Positions 10,527 through 21,384 of a DNA stretch of 64,000 bases are shown here, in pieces. Location of the stretch: positions 682,001-746,000 of the forward strand of contig CP091718.1 in assembly GCA_022009675.1 (NCBI GenBank), written 5' to 3'. The notes below the pieces were generated by a model. The model worked only from the letters and a program-made list of their open reading frames with translations, did no database searches and was not told the DNA's origin. This DNA comes from Oscillospiraceae bacterium. Lineage in GTDB: Bacteria; Bacillota; Clostridia; Oscillospirales; CAG-272. How positions within the stretch are numbered: the stretch's first letter is position 1; the number at the start of each line of letters is the position of its first letter. The translations under genes and the position numbers were made by a program.

Positions 10527-11819
10527 TCACGCGCCCAGCAGCTTTTCGGTTGCGGCAAGGCGCAGGCAGACGGTAAAGCCGTCCATGGCGAGGGCAAGCT
10601 CCTCGATGGAGGGATACGTCGGCGCGATGCGGATATTGCTGTCGGCAGGATCATAGCCGTAGGGATAGGTTGCGCCGACGGTGGTCAGCGTCACCCCGGC
10701 GTCCTTGGCAAGGGCATAGGCACGGCGGGCGGTGCCGGGCATGGTATACAGGCTGATGAAGTAGCCGCCGAGCGGATGTGTCCAGTAGGCGAAGCCGGGG
10801 GCGGTCAGGTCGCGGTCCAGCGTCGCCTGCACAAGCTCGAATTTGGGTCTGATGAGGTCTGCCAGCTTCATCATATGGGCGCGGATGCCGTCGGCTGATC
10901 CGAAATACTTGACATGGCGCATCTGATTCAGCTTATCGTAGCTGATGGTCTGCGCCCCTATGATCGGCAGGATCTGCTCCATATTCCGGTCGGACGCGGC
11001 AAAGATGGCAACGCCGGAGCCGGGGAAGGAGATCTTGGAGGTGGATGCAAAGTAAAATACTCTGTCCTCCGTGCCCGCCTCGGCGCACATCCCGAAAATA
11101 TCCGCCAGCTCATCGCGGCGATCCGGGTACAGATCGTGCACCGCGTAGGCGTTGTCCCAGAAGATGCGGAAATCCGTTGCCGCCGTGCGCATACGTGCCA
11201 GTCTGCGCACCGTCTCGTCAGAGTACGTGTAGCCGTCCGGATTGGAGTATTTCGGGCAGCACCAGATGCCCTTGATGGACGGATCGGCTCCCACCAGCCG
11301 CTCCACGGTGTCCATGTCGGGGCCGTCCGACGTCATGGAGACGTTTATCATGGCGATGCCCAGCGACTCGCAGATGCGGAAATGCCGGTCATAGCCCGGC
11401 ACCGGGCAGAGGAATTTGACTCCGCCGGGGTAGCGCACCCACGGTTCGCCGTCGCAGGTGCCGTACAGCAGGGCGCGCGCGACCGCGTCGTACATCAGGT
11501 TCAGCGAGGAGTTTCCGCCAATGAACAGGTTCTTCTCCGGAATGCCCAGAAGGTCAGAGAACAGCTTCTTTGCCTCCGGCGTTCCGTTCAGCACGCCGTA
11601 ATTGCGGCAGTCAAACCCGCCGACGCTCTTGCAGTCCGCGGTCGTATGCAGGCAGTCCAGCATACCCGTCATCATGTCCAGCTGCCTGTTGCTCGGCTTG
11701 CCGCGGGACAGATCCAGTTTCAGCCCCCGTGCGCGGAACGCCTCATACTCCGCCTGCAGGCGTTCCCTCTCTGCCTGCAGCTCCTCCCGACTCATCCGCT
11801 CATAGTTTTTTTCCGCCAT
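10527..11819 (-). CDS. PLP-dependent aspartate-type aminotransferase (PF12897 family)
   Basis: An intact class I-fold aminotransferase of about 430 residues. Visible are the cofactor region (GGNSSLNLMYDAVARALLYG), the Asp that holds the pyridine nitrogen (IFWDNAYAVHDLY) and the Schiff-base lysine region (YFASTSKISFPGSGVAIF). The sequence fits the Asp_aminotransf family, whose studied members transaminate aspartate with 2-oxoglutarate. The start is ATG at 11819 with GGAGGTTCTGCC before it; a longer start at 11837 lacks its own ribosome binding site. It appears monocistronic, upstream of the rpsO promoter. Confidence 0.9.
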   Translation of the reverse strand: MAEKNYERMSREELQAERERLQAEYEAFRARGLKLDLSRGKPSNRQLDMMTGMLDCLHTTADCKSVGGFDCRNYGVLNGTPEAKKLFSDLLGIPEKNLFIGGNSSLNLMYDAVARALLYGTCDGEPWVRYPGGVKFLCPVPGYDRHFRICESLGIAMINVSMTSDGPDMDTVERLVGADPSIKGIWCCPKYSNPDGYTYSDETVRRLARMRTAATDFRIFWDNAYAVHDLYPDRRDELADIFGMCAEAGTEDRVFYFASTSKISFPGSGVAIFAASDRNMEQILPIIGAQTISYDKLNQMRHVKYFGSADGIRAHMMKLADLIRPKFELVQATLDRDLTAPGFAYWTHPLGGYFISLYTMPGTARRAYALAKDAGVTLTTVGATYPYGYDPADSNIRIAPTYPSIEELALAMDGFTVCLRLAATEKLLGA

Positions 11820-11880
11820 GGCAGAACCTCCCCGCACAAATTCGGAGCCCGCCGCACGCGGCAGACTCTGTCTTTTACCA

Positions 11881-11911
11881 TTATACCATACCTCTCCGGA
11901 AAAAAAGCAAG
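11881..11911 (-). promoter_or_regulatory. Probable promoter of the aminotransferase gene
   Basis: On the minus strand a perfect TATAAT (11881-11886) is preceded by TTGCTT (11906-11911) at a 19-bp spacing, which is longer than ideal. It lies about 60 bp upstream of the gene start. Confidence 0.45.
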
Positions 11912-12037
11912 AGGATTTTTTTCAATATTTGCAGATTTTTTTCACAATTCGCCTGTTTTCGGCGGCTTTGCGGCTGCATTTTGCAGGATTCGCGCGGTTC
12001 ATATGCATTTCAGGCAATAAAACGCGGGAAAACGCGG

Positions 12038-12085
12038 GGGGCTCCCGAAAGAGTCCCAAAGTCCCCGGAACTTTCTCAACCATCA
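12038..12085 (+). repeat. Degenerate member of the hairpin repeat family
   Basis: GGGGGCTCCCGAAAGAGTCCC followed by AAAGTCCCCGGAACTTT resembles the hairpin repeat at 1308, with a weakened stem. It lies in the divergent intergenic region upstream of the GH127-like gene. The rest of 11820-12172 holds only the two promoters listed. Confidence 0.4.
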
Positions 12086-12104
12086 GCCAACCGCACAATT
12101 CATC

Positions 12105-12133
12105 TTGACATATTCCCGTAATTGTGCTACAAT
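12105..12133 (+). promoter_or_regulatory. Sigma-A promoter
   Basis: TTGACA at 12105-12110 and TACAAT at 12128-12133 with a 17-bp spacer. It lies 40 bp upstream of the start at 12173. Confidence 0.85.
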
Positions 12134-12172
12134 TTCCCTGTACTCTATTGCGGAAGAAAGGAATCTCTACCC

Positions 12173-13457
12173 ATGATACAACGACATGAGCTGACAGCCG
12201 CCGAAATGGACGACCGCCTGGCGCGGAACAGGGACAGATTACTGAAACCCTACTACCAGATGCCGGAGGTGTTCCAAAGCCCGGACGCAGACTGGCCGGG
12301 CGACAAGGAAGGCCGCGCACTGCTGGCGTTCGTCAGTCACTATAAAGCGACCGGATACAGCAACCCCTGCATGGAGCAGATGCTGGAGGCGCTCCCCGCA
12401 CATACCAATGCCCAGCTGTACTTCGGTCCCGATGCCTGTGAGGAAATATTCGAGCAGCAGCTGTCCGGACACTCGTGGCTGCTGCGCGGTCTGTGCGAGC
12501 ATTACGAGCAATTCGGCGACGCCTTCTCGCGCCGGGCACTGGAATCCGTGACCGAGGGGCTGTACCTGCCGACAGCAGGACGCTACGCGGGGTATCCCGT
12601 GGAGCGCGACGCGCATGAGCTGGCAACCGGCGGAGTCAGCGGGCATACCACCACCGGCTCGTATGAGGGCTGGCGGCTGTCCACCGACGTCGGCTGCGCC
12701 TTCATGAGCATCGACGGACTGTCGCACGTCTACAAAATCACCCGCGATGCACGCGTCAGGGCACTGCTGGACGAGATGATCACAGTGTACTGCGCCATTG
12801 ACAAGGTGCGCCTGCGCGCCCAGACGCACTGCACGCTGACCGCCGCGCGCGGCATGGTGCGGATGTATGACGTCACGGGGGAGCCGCGCTATCTGTCCGG
12901 CGCACGGGATATTTTCAATCTGTACGTGTTCGGCGGCGGCATGGACGCCGTGTTCCAGAACCTCAACTGGTGGGGGCGTCCCGACACGTGGACGGAGCCA
13001 TGCGCCATCGTGGACTCGCTGATGCTGTCCGGCGAGCTGTACCGCGTGACCGGCAGGGAGATGTACCGGCGGTGCGCCGCCCGCATTTTTCCGCAACGGG
13101 CTTGCCTCCTCCCAGCGGGAGGACGGCGGTGCGGGAACCGACACGGTGGTGTTCCGGGATCAGCCGGGCTTTGCCGACTGCGATACGCTCAGCCTGCACG
13201 GCTGGGAGGCGCCCTTCTGCTGTTCCATGCGGCTGGCGGAGGGACTGTGGTACGCGCAGGTCAACCGCGCCATGCTGTACTGCGAGCAGGAGCTTGCCGA
13301 GGACGGCACGCCGCTTGTCCGGCAGGATCAGTACGGGCGCTATATGTGCGGGGACTATGTGCTGGCGGAGCCATCGCTCCCCGAAGGCGCCGCCGGGGAC
13401 TGGAAGCTCCCGCCCCGCTTGCCGTCACCGACGGGCACCGGCTTTCCCCTCTGGTAA
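12173..13457 (+). CDS. GH127-like (DUF1680) putative glycosidase, short form (one frameshift)
   Basis: About 428 residues, predicted mostly helical like an (alpha/alpha)6 barrel. Two features recall GH127 beta-L-arabinofuranosidases, whose zinc is held by one Glu and three Cys: a Glu-x-Cys in TWTEPCAIVDSLML (E275, C277) and a Cys-Cys pair in WEAPFCCSMRLAEGL (C349-C350). The segment YRVTGREMYRRCAARIFRNG also fits that family. GH127 enzymes are usually longer, with C-terminal beta domains that are missing here. The frame breaks at the T5 run at 13086-13090; T4 restores it. The ATG at 12173 was chosen for the GAAAGGAAT before it. No signal peptide is seen. The assignment is my pattern recognition and needs a profile search. 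Confidence 0.6.
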
Positions 13458-13557
13458 GATTCTATGAAATACCCGCCAGCGTTGCCGCGGTTCTGCGGCA
13501 GCGGGTGCTGTTCTGAAATACGCTTTTAAGAGCCTCTAAGAAAGGAAGAACTCTGCC

Positions 13558-13973
13558 ATGGCAAACGAGATCATCCGCGGCATGGGCACCTCGCATACGG
13601 CGGTCGCCGCTGTCGATTTTGAAAAATCCCTGAAATTTTACGCCGCCCTCGGCATAAAGTGCTTCACGCAGTGGGGCGGGAGGGCAACCGCATTGCCCTT
13701 CTGGATGTGGGCGACGGCACACGCATTGAGCTGTTTGAAAAGCCGGGGCTGACGGCGGGCGAAGCTGCCCTCCTGCATCTGGCTTTCTCGGTGCAGAACG
13801 TGGACGAGGCATACGCCGCCGCGCTGCGTGCCGGAGCCGTGAGTCTGCGCGCCCCGGAGGAGCTGCCCCTGGATGCCAAGCCCTTCCGCATCACCCTGCG
13901 CGTCGCCTTTGTCCGGGGACCTGCCGGGGAGGAACTGGAATTCTGCAAGCAGATCGTCGGAAAATTCGCCTGA
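13558..13973 (+). CDS. VOC-superfamily (glyoxalase-like) protein (one frameshift)
   Basis: About 138 residues with the paired beta-alpha-beta-beta-beta pattern of the vicinal oxygen chelate fold: HTAVAAVDFEKSLKFYAALG in the first half, LHLAFSVQNVDEAYAAALRAG and FVRGPAGEELEFCKQ in the second. These proteins are metal-dependent lyases, isomerases or resistance proteins; nothing here fixes the substrate. The frame breaks at 13678-13680, where one G seems missing (WGGEGNRIALLDVGDG after correction). The start ATG at 13558 follows AAGGAAG. Confidence 0.8.
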
Positions 13974-14018
13974 TCCCCCAACAAATCAATACGCAATACG
14001 GGAAAGAGGGAAACTATC

Positions 14019-15011
14019 ATGAAACGACGCACCTTCATGCTGATCCTTGCCACTGCGCTGTGCCTGCTCCCCGCACTGGGTGCCTGCACGCCTGCAGGGG
14101 ATACCCCGACCGCCGCACCGACCGATACCGCCGCCGATCCGGATTCCGGAGCAGTCACAGAGTCGGACACGCTCCCTGTGACCGCGACCGAGCCGAACAC
14201 CGAAACCGCAACCGATGCCGCAACCGAGGCTCCGGTCGCCGGAACCAACAGCGGCATCGTGCGGGACGGAACGCCCCGGAAGTATTTCACGCTGAGCTTT
14301 GATGACGGCATCACGCAGGATCTGCGCCTCATCGGAATCCTGAAAAAAAGTACGGGATGGACAACTGCACCTTCTTCATCAACACAGGACTGATGGGCGC
14401 CAACTGGGCATGGGTAGGCGGGCAGTTCAACCGTCCCGATGTCTCGCACCTGCGCTTCACCGAGGAAGAGCTGAAAACCGGCATTTACGCCGGATTTGAT
14501 CTGGAATGCCACACCGCCACGCACCCCTCGCTCAAGGCTCTGAGCAACCGGCGGGTACAGCGCGAGATCGAACGGGATGTCATGAAAAATTCAGGAGATT
14601 TCCGGCATCCGTCCAGTCGGCATGGCATGGCCCGGCGGCGACACCGAGTTCAACCGGCAGAATATCACAGTCATTCTGGAAAAGACCGATGTCCGCTTTG
14701 CCCGCTGCACAACGCCCACCTACGCATTCACCCTGCCGGAAAACTTCATGCGCTGGCGCCCGTCCTGCTCCATCAGCGACGGGAATGTCCTGGAGCTGGC
14801 AGAGCAGTTCCTGCATGCGGACTGCACCGAGGATATGCTTTTCTATGTGTGGGGGCACGGCTACGAGCTGGATCTGTTCGGCACGTGGGATCGCTTTGAG
14901 CAGCTGGTAAGCAAGATGGCGGAGGCAGCCGGGCGCGGCGAGATCGTGCCGGTCACCAACGCGGAATTCTATCAGCTTTTCAAAAACGATATCCCATCCC
15001 TTGCCGAATAA
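14019..15011 (+). CDS. Polysaccharide deacetylase (NodB-type) lipoprotein (two frameshifts)
   Basis: The N-terminus is a lipoprotein signal (LATALCLLPALGAC) followed by a linker of about 60 residues rich in Thr, Ala and Pro. The NodB motifs are present: TLSFDDGITQD (metal-binding Asp pair) and ECHTATHPSL (HxxxH-type metal ligands), with MAWPGGDTEFN and VWGHGYELD further on. It probably removes N-acetyl groups from peptidoglycan or an extracellular glycan. The frame breaks at the A7 run at 14343-14349 and the A5 run at 14585-14589. Corrected length is about 330 residues. It lies between the VOC gene and the radical enzyme, with no obvious functional tie. Confidence 0.88.
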
Positions 15012-15073
15012 TCCCTGCATGACAGCATGTCAGCATGTCAGCTGTCACCGCAGAAAACCGGGAGGTACTGCAT

Positions 15074-17250
15074 ATGTCCGTGATATTCTATACACCCTGC
15101 GCGACACCGCGTCCCGTCCGCCTGTCCGAGACGACGCGGCGCTTCGCGGATGAATCCCTGCACGGCAGGTACGGCGACGATGCCCTGCGCACGCCGGCTG
15201 TCGCACTGGACGATCCCACGCATCCCGACTGCCTGACGCCGGCACAGTTCGCCGCGCTGTCGGACTGCGGGCGGCAGGACGCCGCCATCGCCGCACTGTC
15301 AAAGTACGCGCCGGTGCGGCTCTGCGAGGGCGAGCGCATCTGCGGCGCCGCCACCTGCGGGCTTGCCATTTCGGCATTCCTGCCCGTGACCTTCGGGGGC
15401 AACCCCTTCCTGTACGGCGTCAACCATCTGACGGTGGACTTTTTCGGCGCGGTGCGGGAGGGGCTGAGCGCGCTGGAGGAGCAGGTCTGTGCCCGCCTTT
15501 CGGAGGCGGAGCAGGAGAATCTGCGCCCGCGCCAGCTGGAATTCCTGTGCTCTGCCGCCGCAGCCCTGCGGGCATTCCGTGTCTGGCACGGGCGCTATCT
15601 TGCCGCCACCGAAACGGCACGCCCCGATCTGCACGCCCTGCTCCGGCAGGTTCCCTTCTCGCCGGCGCGCACCTTCCGCGAGGCGGTGCAGTCGCTGTGG
15701 TTCTGCTTTGCCTTCACGCGGCTGTGCGGCAACTGGCCGGGGCTGGGGCGCATCGACGAGCTGCTGGAGCCGTACCTGGAGGCAGACCTTGCCGCCGGGC
15801 GGCTGACGGAGGACGAGGCGCGGGAGATACTTGCCTGCTTCTTTATCAAGGGCTGTGAATGGATCCAGAGCCACACGCCCACCGGCTCCGGCGATGCCCA
15901 GCACTACCAGAATCTGGTCATCGGCGGCATCGGTCGGGACGGCAGGCAGGTGACGGGGCGCGTGACCTACCTGATACTGGACATCGTGGAGGAGCTCCCC
16001 ATTTCGGATTACCCCATCACGGTCCGGCTGTCGCCGGATGCGCCGGAGAAGCTGTTCCGCCGCGTGGCGGAGGTACAGCGGCACGGCGGCGGGACTGTTG
16101 CGGTGTACAACGAGCCGCTGGTGCTGAAGGCGCTGACGCGGCAGGGCTACCCGCCGGACGAGGTGCCGGAATTTGCCAACGACGGCTGTTGGGAGACGCA
16201 GATTCCCGGCTGTACGCGCTTTTCGTACAGTCCGTTTGACGCATTGCAGGTGCTCCAGCGGCACACACTGCGGCTGGACACCGACACGCCGGCGCACTTT
16301 GACGACTTTGCGTCTCTCTATGCCGCCTACCTTGCCGATCTGCGCGCCGTTGTGGACGGCATCGCCACGGGCGTTCTGGACGCATGGGTACCCGGCTGGC
16401 GCGAGGGCAACCGCGTCTGGAATCCGCAGCCGCCCTGCACGGTGGTGTCGCTGTTTGAGCACGGCTGTATCGAATCCGCCTGCTCCTATCTGGAGGGGGG
16501 CGTGCCGTACAACGTGCAGTCGCCCCACATCGGCGGTGCGCCGGATGCGGGCAACAGTCTCTGCGCCATTGACCGGCTGGTGTTCCGTGACCGGGTTGTG
16601 AGCTTTGACCGCCTGATGCAGATTCTGAAAAACGACTGGGAGGGCGAGGAGGTTCTGCGCCGGACGGTGCGGCGGCGGCTGGTCTGCTACGGCAACGACG
16701 ACGACACGGCGGACGGGTACACCGTGCGTCTGCTGAACGATTTTGCCGATCTGTGTGCGCCGTGGTCGCATGACCTGCCGGTGGTATTTCCGTCCGGCGT
16801 ATCCACCTTCGGGCGGCAGATCGAGTGGGCACCCGGACGGCTGGCTGTCCCGTTCGGCTACCGGCACGGGGACATCCTGTCCGGCAACGCCTCCCCACGC
16901 CCGGCACCGACACCGAGGGTGCGACCGCGGCGGTGCGTTCCTACTGCAAGGCGGATCTCTGCCGTCAGACCACCGGCGCGGCGCTGGACATCCGGCTGTT
17001 TCCCGGCACGGTGGACGGCGAGAACGGCGTCCGGGCGCTGGAGGGACTGCTGCGCGGATTCCTCACGCTGGGCGGCTACTTCATGCAGATCGACGTGATC
17101 GACGCGGACGTTCTGCGCCGTGCGCAGGAGGATCCCGACCGCTACAAGACGCTCTCCGTGCGCGTGTCGGGCTGGAACGCCCGCTTTGTCACGCTGAATC
17201 GGGAGTGGCAGGAAATGATTATCGAGCGGACGGAGCAGAAGATACAGTGA
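15074..17250 (+). CDS. Glycyl radical enzyme of unknown substrate (one frameshift)
   Basis: About 725 residues. The glycyl radical loop near the C-terminus reads VRVSGWNARFVTLNREWQ. The active-site cysteine loop reads FANDGCWETQIPG. It has one Cys with a Glu two residues on, as in the dehydratase/lyase branch (GCVE), and lacks the Cys-Cys pair of pyruvate formate-lyase. Other family blocks are VNHLTVDFFGAVREGL and GSGDAQHYQNLVIGG. The start ATG at 15074 has GGAGG at 15061-15065. A C is missing in the run at 16893-16896 (SPTPGTDTEGAT after repair). The stop overlaps the activase start by one base, so the two are translationally coupled. No microcompartment genes are seen. The reaction cannot be named. 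Confidence 0.88.
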
Positions 17251-18165
17251 TGGAAAGTCAGGCTTGCGTTTCCCTGCCCGTTGTTCGTATCCAGCGCTTT
17301 TCCACCGGCGACGGTCCCGGTGTGCGCACGACGGTATTCCCTGCAGGGCTGTCCGCTGTCCTGCGTCTGGTGTCATAATCCCGAAACACAATCCGCGCAG
17401 CCCGTTCTGCTGACGGATCCCGCATCCTGCATCGGATGCGGGGCTTGCATCGCCGTTTGCCCCGCCGGGGCGCGGCGATGGGGTGCGGACGGGGCACCGG
17501 CTTTTGACCGTGCCGTCTGCCGTGCCTGCGGCGCCTGCGACGGCGTCTGTCCGACGGGCGCCTGCGAGCTGTCGGCTCACGCGATGACAGTGGAGGAAAT
17601 TCTCCGCCTTGTTCTGCGCGATGCGCCCCTTTTTCGGGGAGCACGGCGGCGTCACGCTTTCCGGCGGGGAGCCGCTGTTCCATCCGGGCAGTTTAGCTTT
17701 GCTGGAAGCCCTGCGTGCGGCGGGATTGCACGTTGCGGTGGAGACGTCCGGCGCGGTTCCGCGTTCCCGGATGGTCGCCGCCGCGCCGCTTGCCGACCTG
17801 TGGCTGTACGACATCAAGGACACCGATCCCCCCCGTCTGCGCGCCATGACGGGCGCCGACGCCGGGCACATTCTGGACAATCTTGCCGCCTGCGACGCGC
17901 ATACCGCCGGGCGCATCCGCCTGCGCTGTATCCTTGTCCGTGGCGTCAATCACACCCCTGCGCACTGGCAGGCTGTTGCGGCTCTCTCATGCCGTCTCCT
18001 GCACTGTGACGGCGTTGAGCTTCTTCCCTACCACGCCTTCGCCGGCTCCAAGTCTCTGCGCCTCGGTCGCCCCGACGTCTCCCGCCCCGACTGGATCCCT
18101 CCCCCGCCGACATCGCCGAAGCCAAACGTCTCCTGCGCTCCGCCGGTGCCTCCGTTCTGGAGTAG
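17250..18165 (+). CDS. Glycyl radical enzyme activase, radical SAM (three frameshifts)
   Basis: This protein would install the glycyl radical on the preceding enzyme. The radical SAM cluster motif CX3CX2C is CPLSCVWC, preceded by RFSTGDGPGVRTTVFLQG. Two ferredoxin-type 4Fe-4S motifs follow (CIGCGACIAVCPAGA and CRACGACDGVCPTGA), typical of activases other than that of pyruvate formate-lyase. Then come GGVTLSGGEPLFHP (SAM-binding GGE) and WLYDIKDTDPPR. Frame breaks: extra C at 17339-17341, extra C at 17626-17629, missing C at 18097-18099; the repaired end is LLRSAGASVLE with TAG at 18163-18165. About 305 residues. Confidence 0.9.
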
Positions 18166-18211
18166 TTGAGAGGAGCGGAGAAGCGAAAAAGGGGGGAGCG
18201 GGGGAGCGGAG

Positions 18212-18640
18212 AAGCGTTGGGGGCTTCTTGAAAGAAGCCCCCAAACCCCCCCAAGAACTTCTCCCGAGAATTATTTGGCTGAAGATTTACGTTGGTGCCC
18301 GGGCCTGTGGTTTCCTTGCTGTGTCGGATGGTGGCTGGGATTTTTGGGTTTTGCAGAATCGGCTTAGCCGCTTCTGCTGTGGGGTTTTGAATCCGGCTTG
18401 TACCCGTGCGGCATTGGCTGAACCCGCGGAGTGGAAGCGTTGGGGGCTTCTTGAAAGAAGCCCCCAAACCCCCAAGAACTTTTTCCCGCGTATTATTTGG
18501 CTGAAGATTTACGTTGGTGCCCGGACCTGTGGTTTCCTTACTGTGTCGGATGGCGGCTGGGATTTGGGTTTTGCAGAATCGGCTTAGCCGCTTCTGCTGT
18601 GGGTTTTGAATCCGGCTTGTACCCGTGCGGCATTGGAAAA
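18212..18640 (+). repeat. Two tandem copies of a 223-bp intergenic unit
   Basis: Each copy starts with GCGTTGGGGGCTTCTTGAAAG (18214 and 18437), forms the CTTGAAAG hairpin, continues through AGAACTTTTTCCCG-like sequence and TTATTTGGCTGAAGATTTACG, and ends at CTTGTACCCGTGCGGCATTGG. The copies are nearly identical apart from homopolymer lengths and a few substitutions. The first hairpin follows the activase stop and may terminate that operon. Confidence 0.85.
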
Positions 18641-18719
18641 ACCTCCGCCGCTTGAATTTCCTTGCCCGCTGTGGAAAACTTTCCCCGAAAAGCTAAAAGT
18701 ACCGTTTTCCAAAAACAAA

Positions 18720-19255
18720 GTCAGTGCCGCTTCCCACCCGATTGCAGGGGTGCCGGGGGCGAAACCCCCGGCGGAATAAACTTTGAATCTCCCCTTCCCG
18801 CCGGGAAGGGGATCGGGGAGATGGGGGCAGAAAAGCACACTAAAAGGCAGGGTAGGCAGGCGGCAAGGAAAGCAAGCCCCCCGGCGGCACTTGTTATCCC
18901 GGCCCCGGGGGAGAGGACCATCTCAAACGCCGAAGTTCCTCTCCCTCGGTCCCCCCTCTCCTTGGCTACCGGCACTGTTCACCAGTGCCGCGTCCCAACC
19001 GTCACGCCACCCGTGGGTACCGTTAACGCCCGCCGAGCTGGCGATGCCGGGGGCAAGCCCTCCACAGGTTACCTGCTTGGCAGGCTCAACCAGTGCCGCC
19101 CGGGTTCAGCCCGGGGATGCAAGGGGCGAAGCCCCTTGCATAAAATAACTTTAGTCTCCCCCTTCCCGCCGGGAAGGGGGTCGGGGGGATGGGGAAAGAA
19201 AGTAAGCTAAAGTAAAAGGCGGACAGGCAACCAAGAAAGCACCTGCCCCCCGGCA
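18720..19255. repeat. Repeat island B
   Basis: The interval between the tandem repeat and fbp holds blocks also seen in islands A, C and D: a GGGGGCGAAACCCCC hairpin near 18750, a CTTCCC/GGGAAG palindrome, a long stem (CCGGGGGAGAGGA / TCTCCCTCGG) near 18904-18955 in inverted orientation relative to islands C and D, and a GGGGCGAAGCCCC hairpin near 19122. No gene is seen. Confidence 0.75.
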
Positions 19256-19296
19256 ACAGCTAAACGTCAAACGCTAAATGCTAAACGATAAAAAGG

Positions 19297-21271
19297 ATGG
19301 AACTCCCATGGAAAAATGCAACGCACCGCACCGCAGAACAGATCAAAATCCTGCGCCTGCTGGCAAAGGAGTACCCCGGCATCCCGGCGGCAAGCGCCAC
19401 GCTGGTCAGCCTCAACGCGCTCTGTAACCTCCCCAAAGGCACCGAGCATTTCATGAGCGATCTGCACGGCGAGGCGGAGGCGTTTGAGCATATTCTCAAT
19501 AACTGCTCCGGCGTCATCCGGGAAAAGGTGGATAATATCTTCTACCGCACCATGTCGGAAAGCCAGCGCCGCAGCTTCTGCACACTGATCTACTACCCGG
19601 CGGAAAAGCTGGAGGAAGTGCGGCAGACCGGCGAGGCAACCGATGAGTGGTACCGGGTGACACTGTACAGACTGGTCGATCTGGCGCGTTCGGTGGCGTC
19701 CAAATACTCCCGCGCCAAGGTGCGGGAAGCATTGCCGGAGGACTTCCAGTACATCATCGACGAGCTACTCCACACCTCCGGCGAGGAGCACGACAAGCAG
19801 GCGTACTACCAGAACATCATCGGCACGGTGATCGAGGTGGGCATGGCAGGCGCGTTCATCGAGGCGCTCTGCCGCCTGATCAAGCGCATGGCGGTGGACA
19901 GACTGCACGTGGTCGGCGACATCTACGACCGCGGCGCACGCCCCGACCGCATTCTGGATATGCTCATGGAGCACCACCGGGTGGATATCCAGTGGGGCAA
20001 CCATGACATTGTCTGGATGGGCGCGGCGGCGGGCAGTGCGGTCTGCGTGGCGACGGTGCTCAACTCGGCTTTGCAGTACAACACGCTTGCCATTGTGGAA
20101 AACACATACGGCATCAGCCTGCGCGACCTCATCGGGTTTGCGCAGGAGACCTACAAGGGGCTGTACGTGGTTCATGCCGCGCTCGGAGGACGACGCCTAC
20201 TACGTCAAGAACCGCATGGATACGCTCTCCAAGGCGCACAAGGCAATCGCCATCATCATGTTCAAGCTGGAGGGACAGATCATCCGCCGGCACCCGGAGT
20301 ACGGCATGGACGACCGGCTTCTCCTTGAGCATATTGATTACACCGCGCACACCGTGACCATAGACGGGCAGGTCTATCCGCTCAACGACTCGCATTTCCC
20401 GACGGTGGATCCCGCCGATCCCTACCGCCTGAGCGACGGCGAGGCAAGCCTCATGGCATCGCTGGTCGGCGCCTTCCGGCGCTCCCCTGCCCTGCGGCGG
20501 CATATCGAATTCCTGTACACCTGCGGCAGTCTTTACCGGGTATGCAACGGGAATCTCCTGTTCCACGGCTGTATTCCGCTGTGCGCGGACGGCAGCTTTG
20601 ACACGGTACGCACCTTTGACGGGCAGAGCCTTGCCGGACGTGCCTACATGGATTTCTGCGACCGCACCGCCCGCGCCGCCTTCTATGACGGCGGGCAGAA
20701 CGAGCTGGATTTCATGTACTACCTCTGGTGCGGGCGGCAGTCGCCGCTGTTCGGGCGCTCCCGGATGACCACCTTTGAGCGCTATTTCGTCTCGGACTGC
20801 TCCGCATGGGAGGAGGTCAAAAACCCCTACTACGATCTCGTGGTGGAGTACCCCGCCGCCGCCGCTATCCTGCGGGAATTCGGGCTGAACGAGCGCTCCG
20901 CCCACATCATCAACGGGCACGTCCCGGTCCGCGCCGCCAAGGGGGAGCATCCCGTGCGCGCGGACGGCAGGTACATCCGCATCGACGGCGGTTTCTGCCG
21001 CGCCTACCATGACCGGACCGGCATTGCCGGCTACACGCTCATCTACTCCTCGCGCGGACTGCGGCTGGTGTCGCATTCCCCCTTTGGTGGGAAGGATGCC
21101 GCCATCCGGGAAAACCGCGATATTCTCGCCTCCTCGGACGTTGTGTTTGAAATGATGCCGCACCGGATGCTTGTGCGTGACACGGACGAGGGTGCCGCTC
21201 TGCTGGACCGTATGTCCGATCTGCGCGCTCTGCTGGATGCCTACCGCGAGGGTGTGGTGTCTCCGGACTGA
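19297..21271 (+). CDS. fbp: Fructose-1,6-bisphosphatase class III (one frameshift)
   Basis: The class III (FBPase_2, PF06874) enzyme hydrolyses fructose-1,6-bisphosphate in gluconeogenesis and is typical of Bacillota. Metallophosphatase motifs are visible: HFMSDLHGEAEAF, VVGDIYDRGARPDR, IQWGNHDIVWMG and HIINGHVPV. Corrected length is about 658 residues, as usual. The frame shifts by one between about 20165 and 20195, before SEDDAYYVKNRMDTLSKAHK. The start at 19297 (MELPWKNATHR) is uncertain: a second ATG at 19308 is better spaced from GGATGG but is out of frame, so a further small indel near the start is possible. Confidence 0.95.
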
Positions 21272-21384
21272 CGCAAGGAAAGCAATCAGAAACACATGAA
21301 ACGGACAGCCAGCCGGGCGCAAACCCGGCAACCGAAACAGCAACAGAAACCGAAACAGAAACAAAACCGGAGGTAACAGATACT

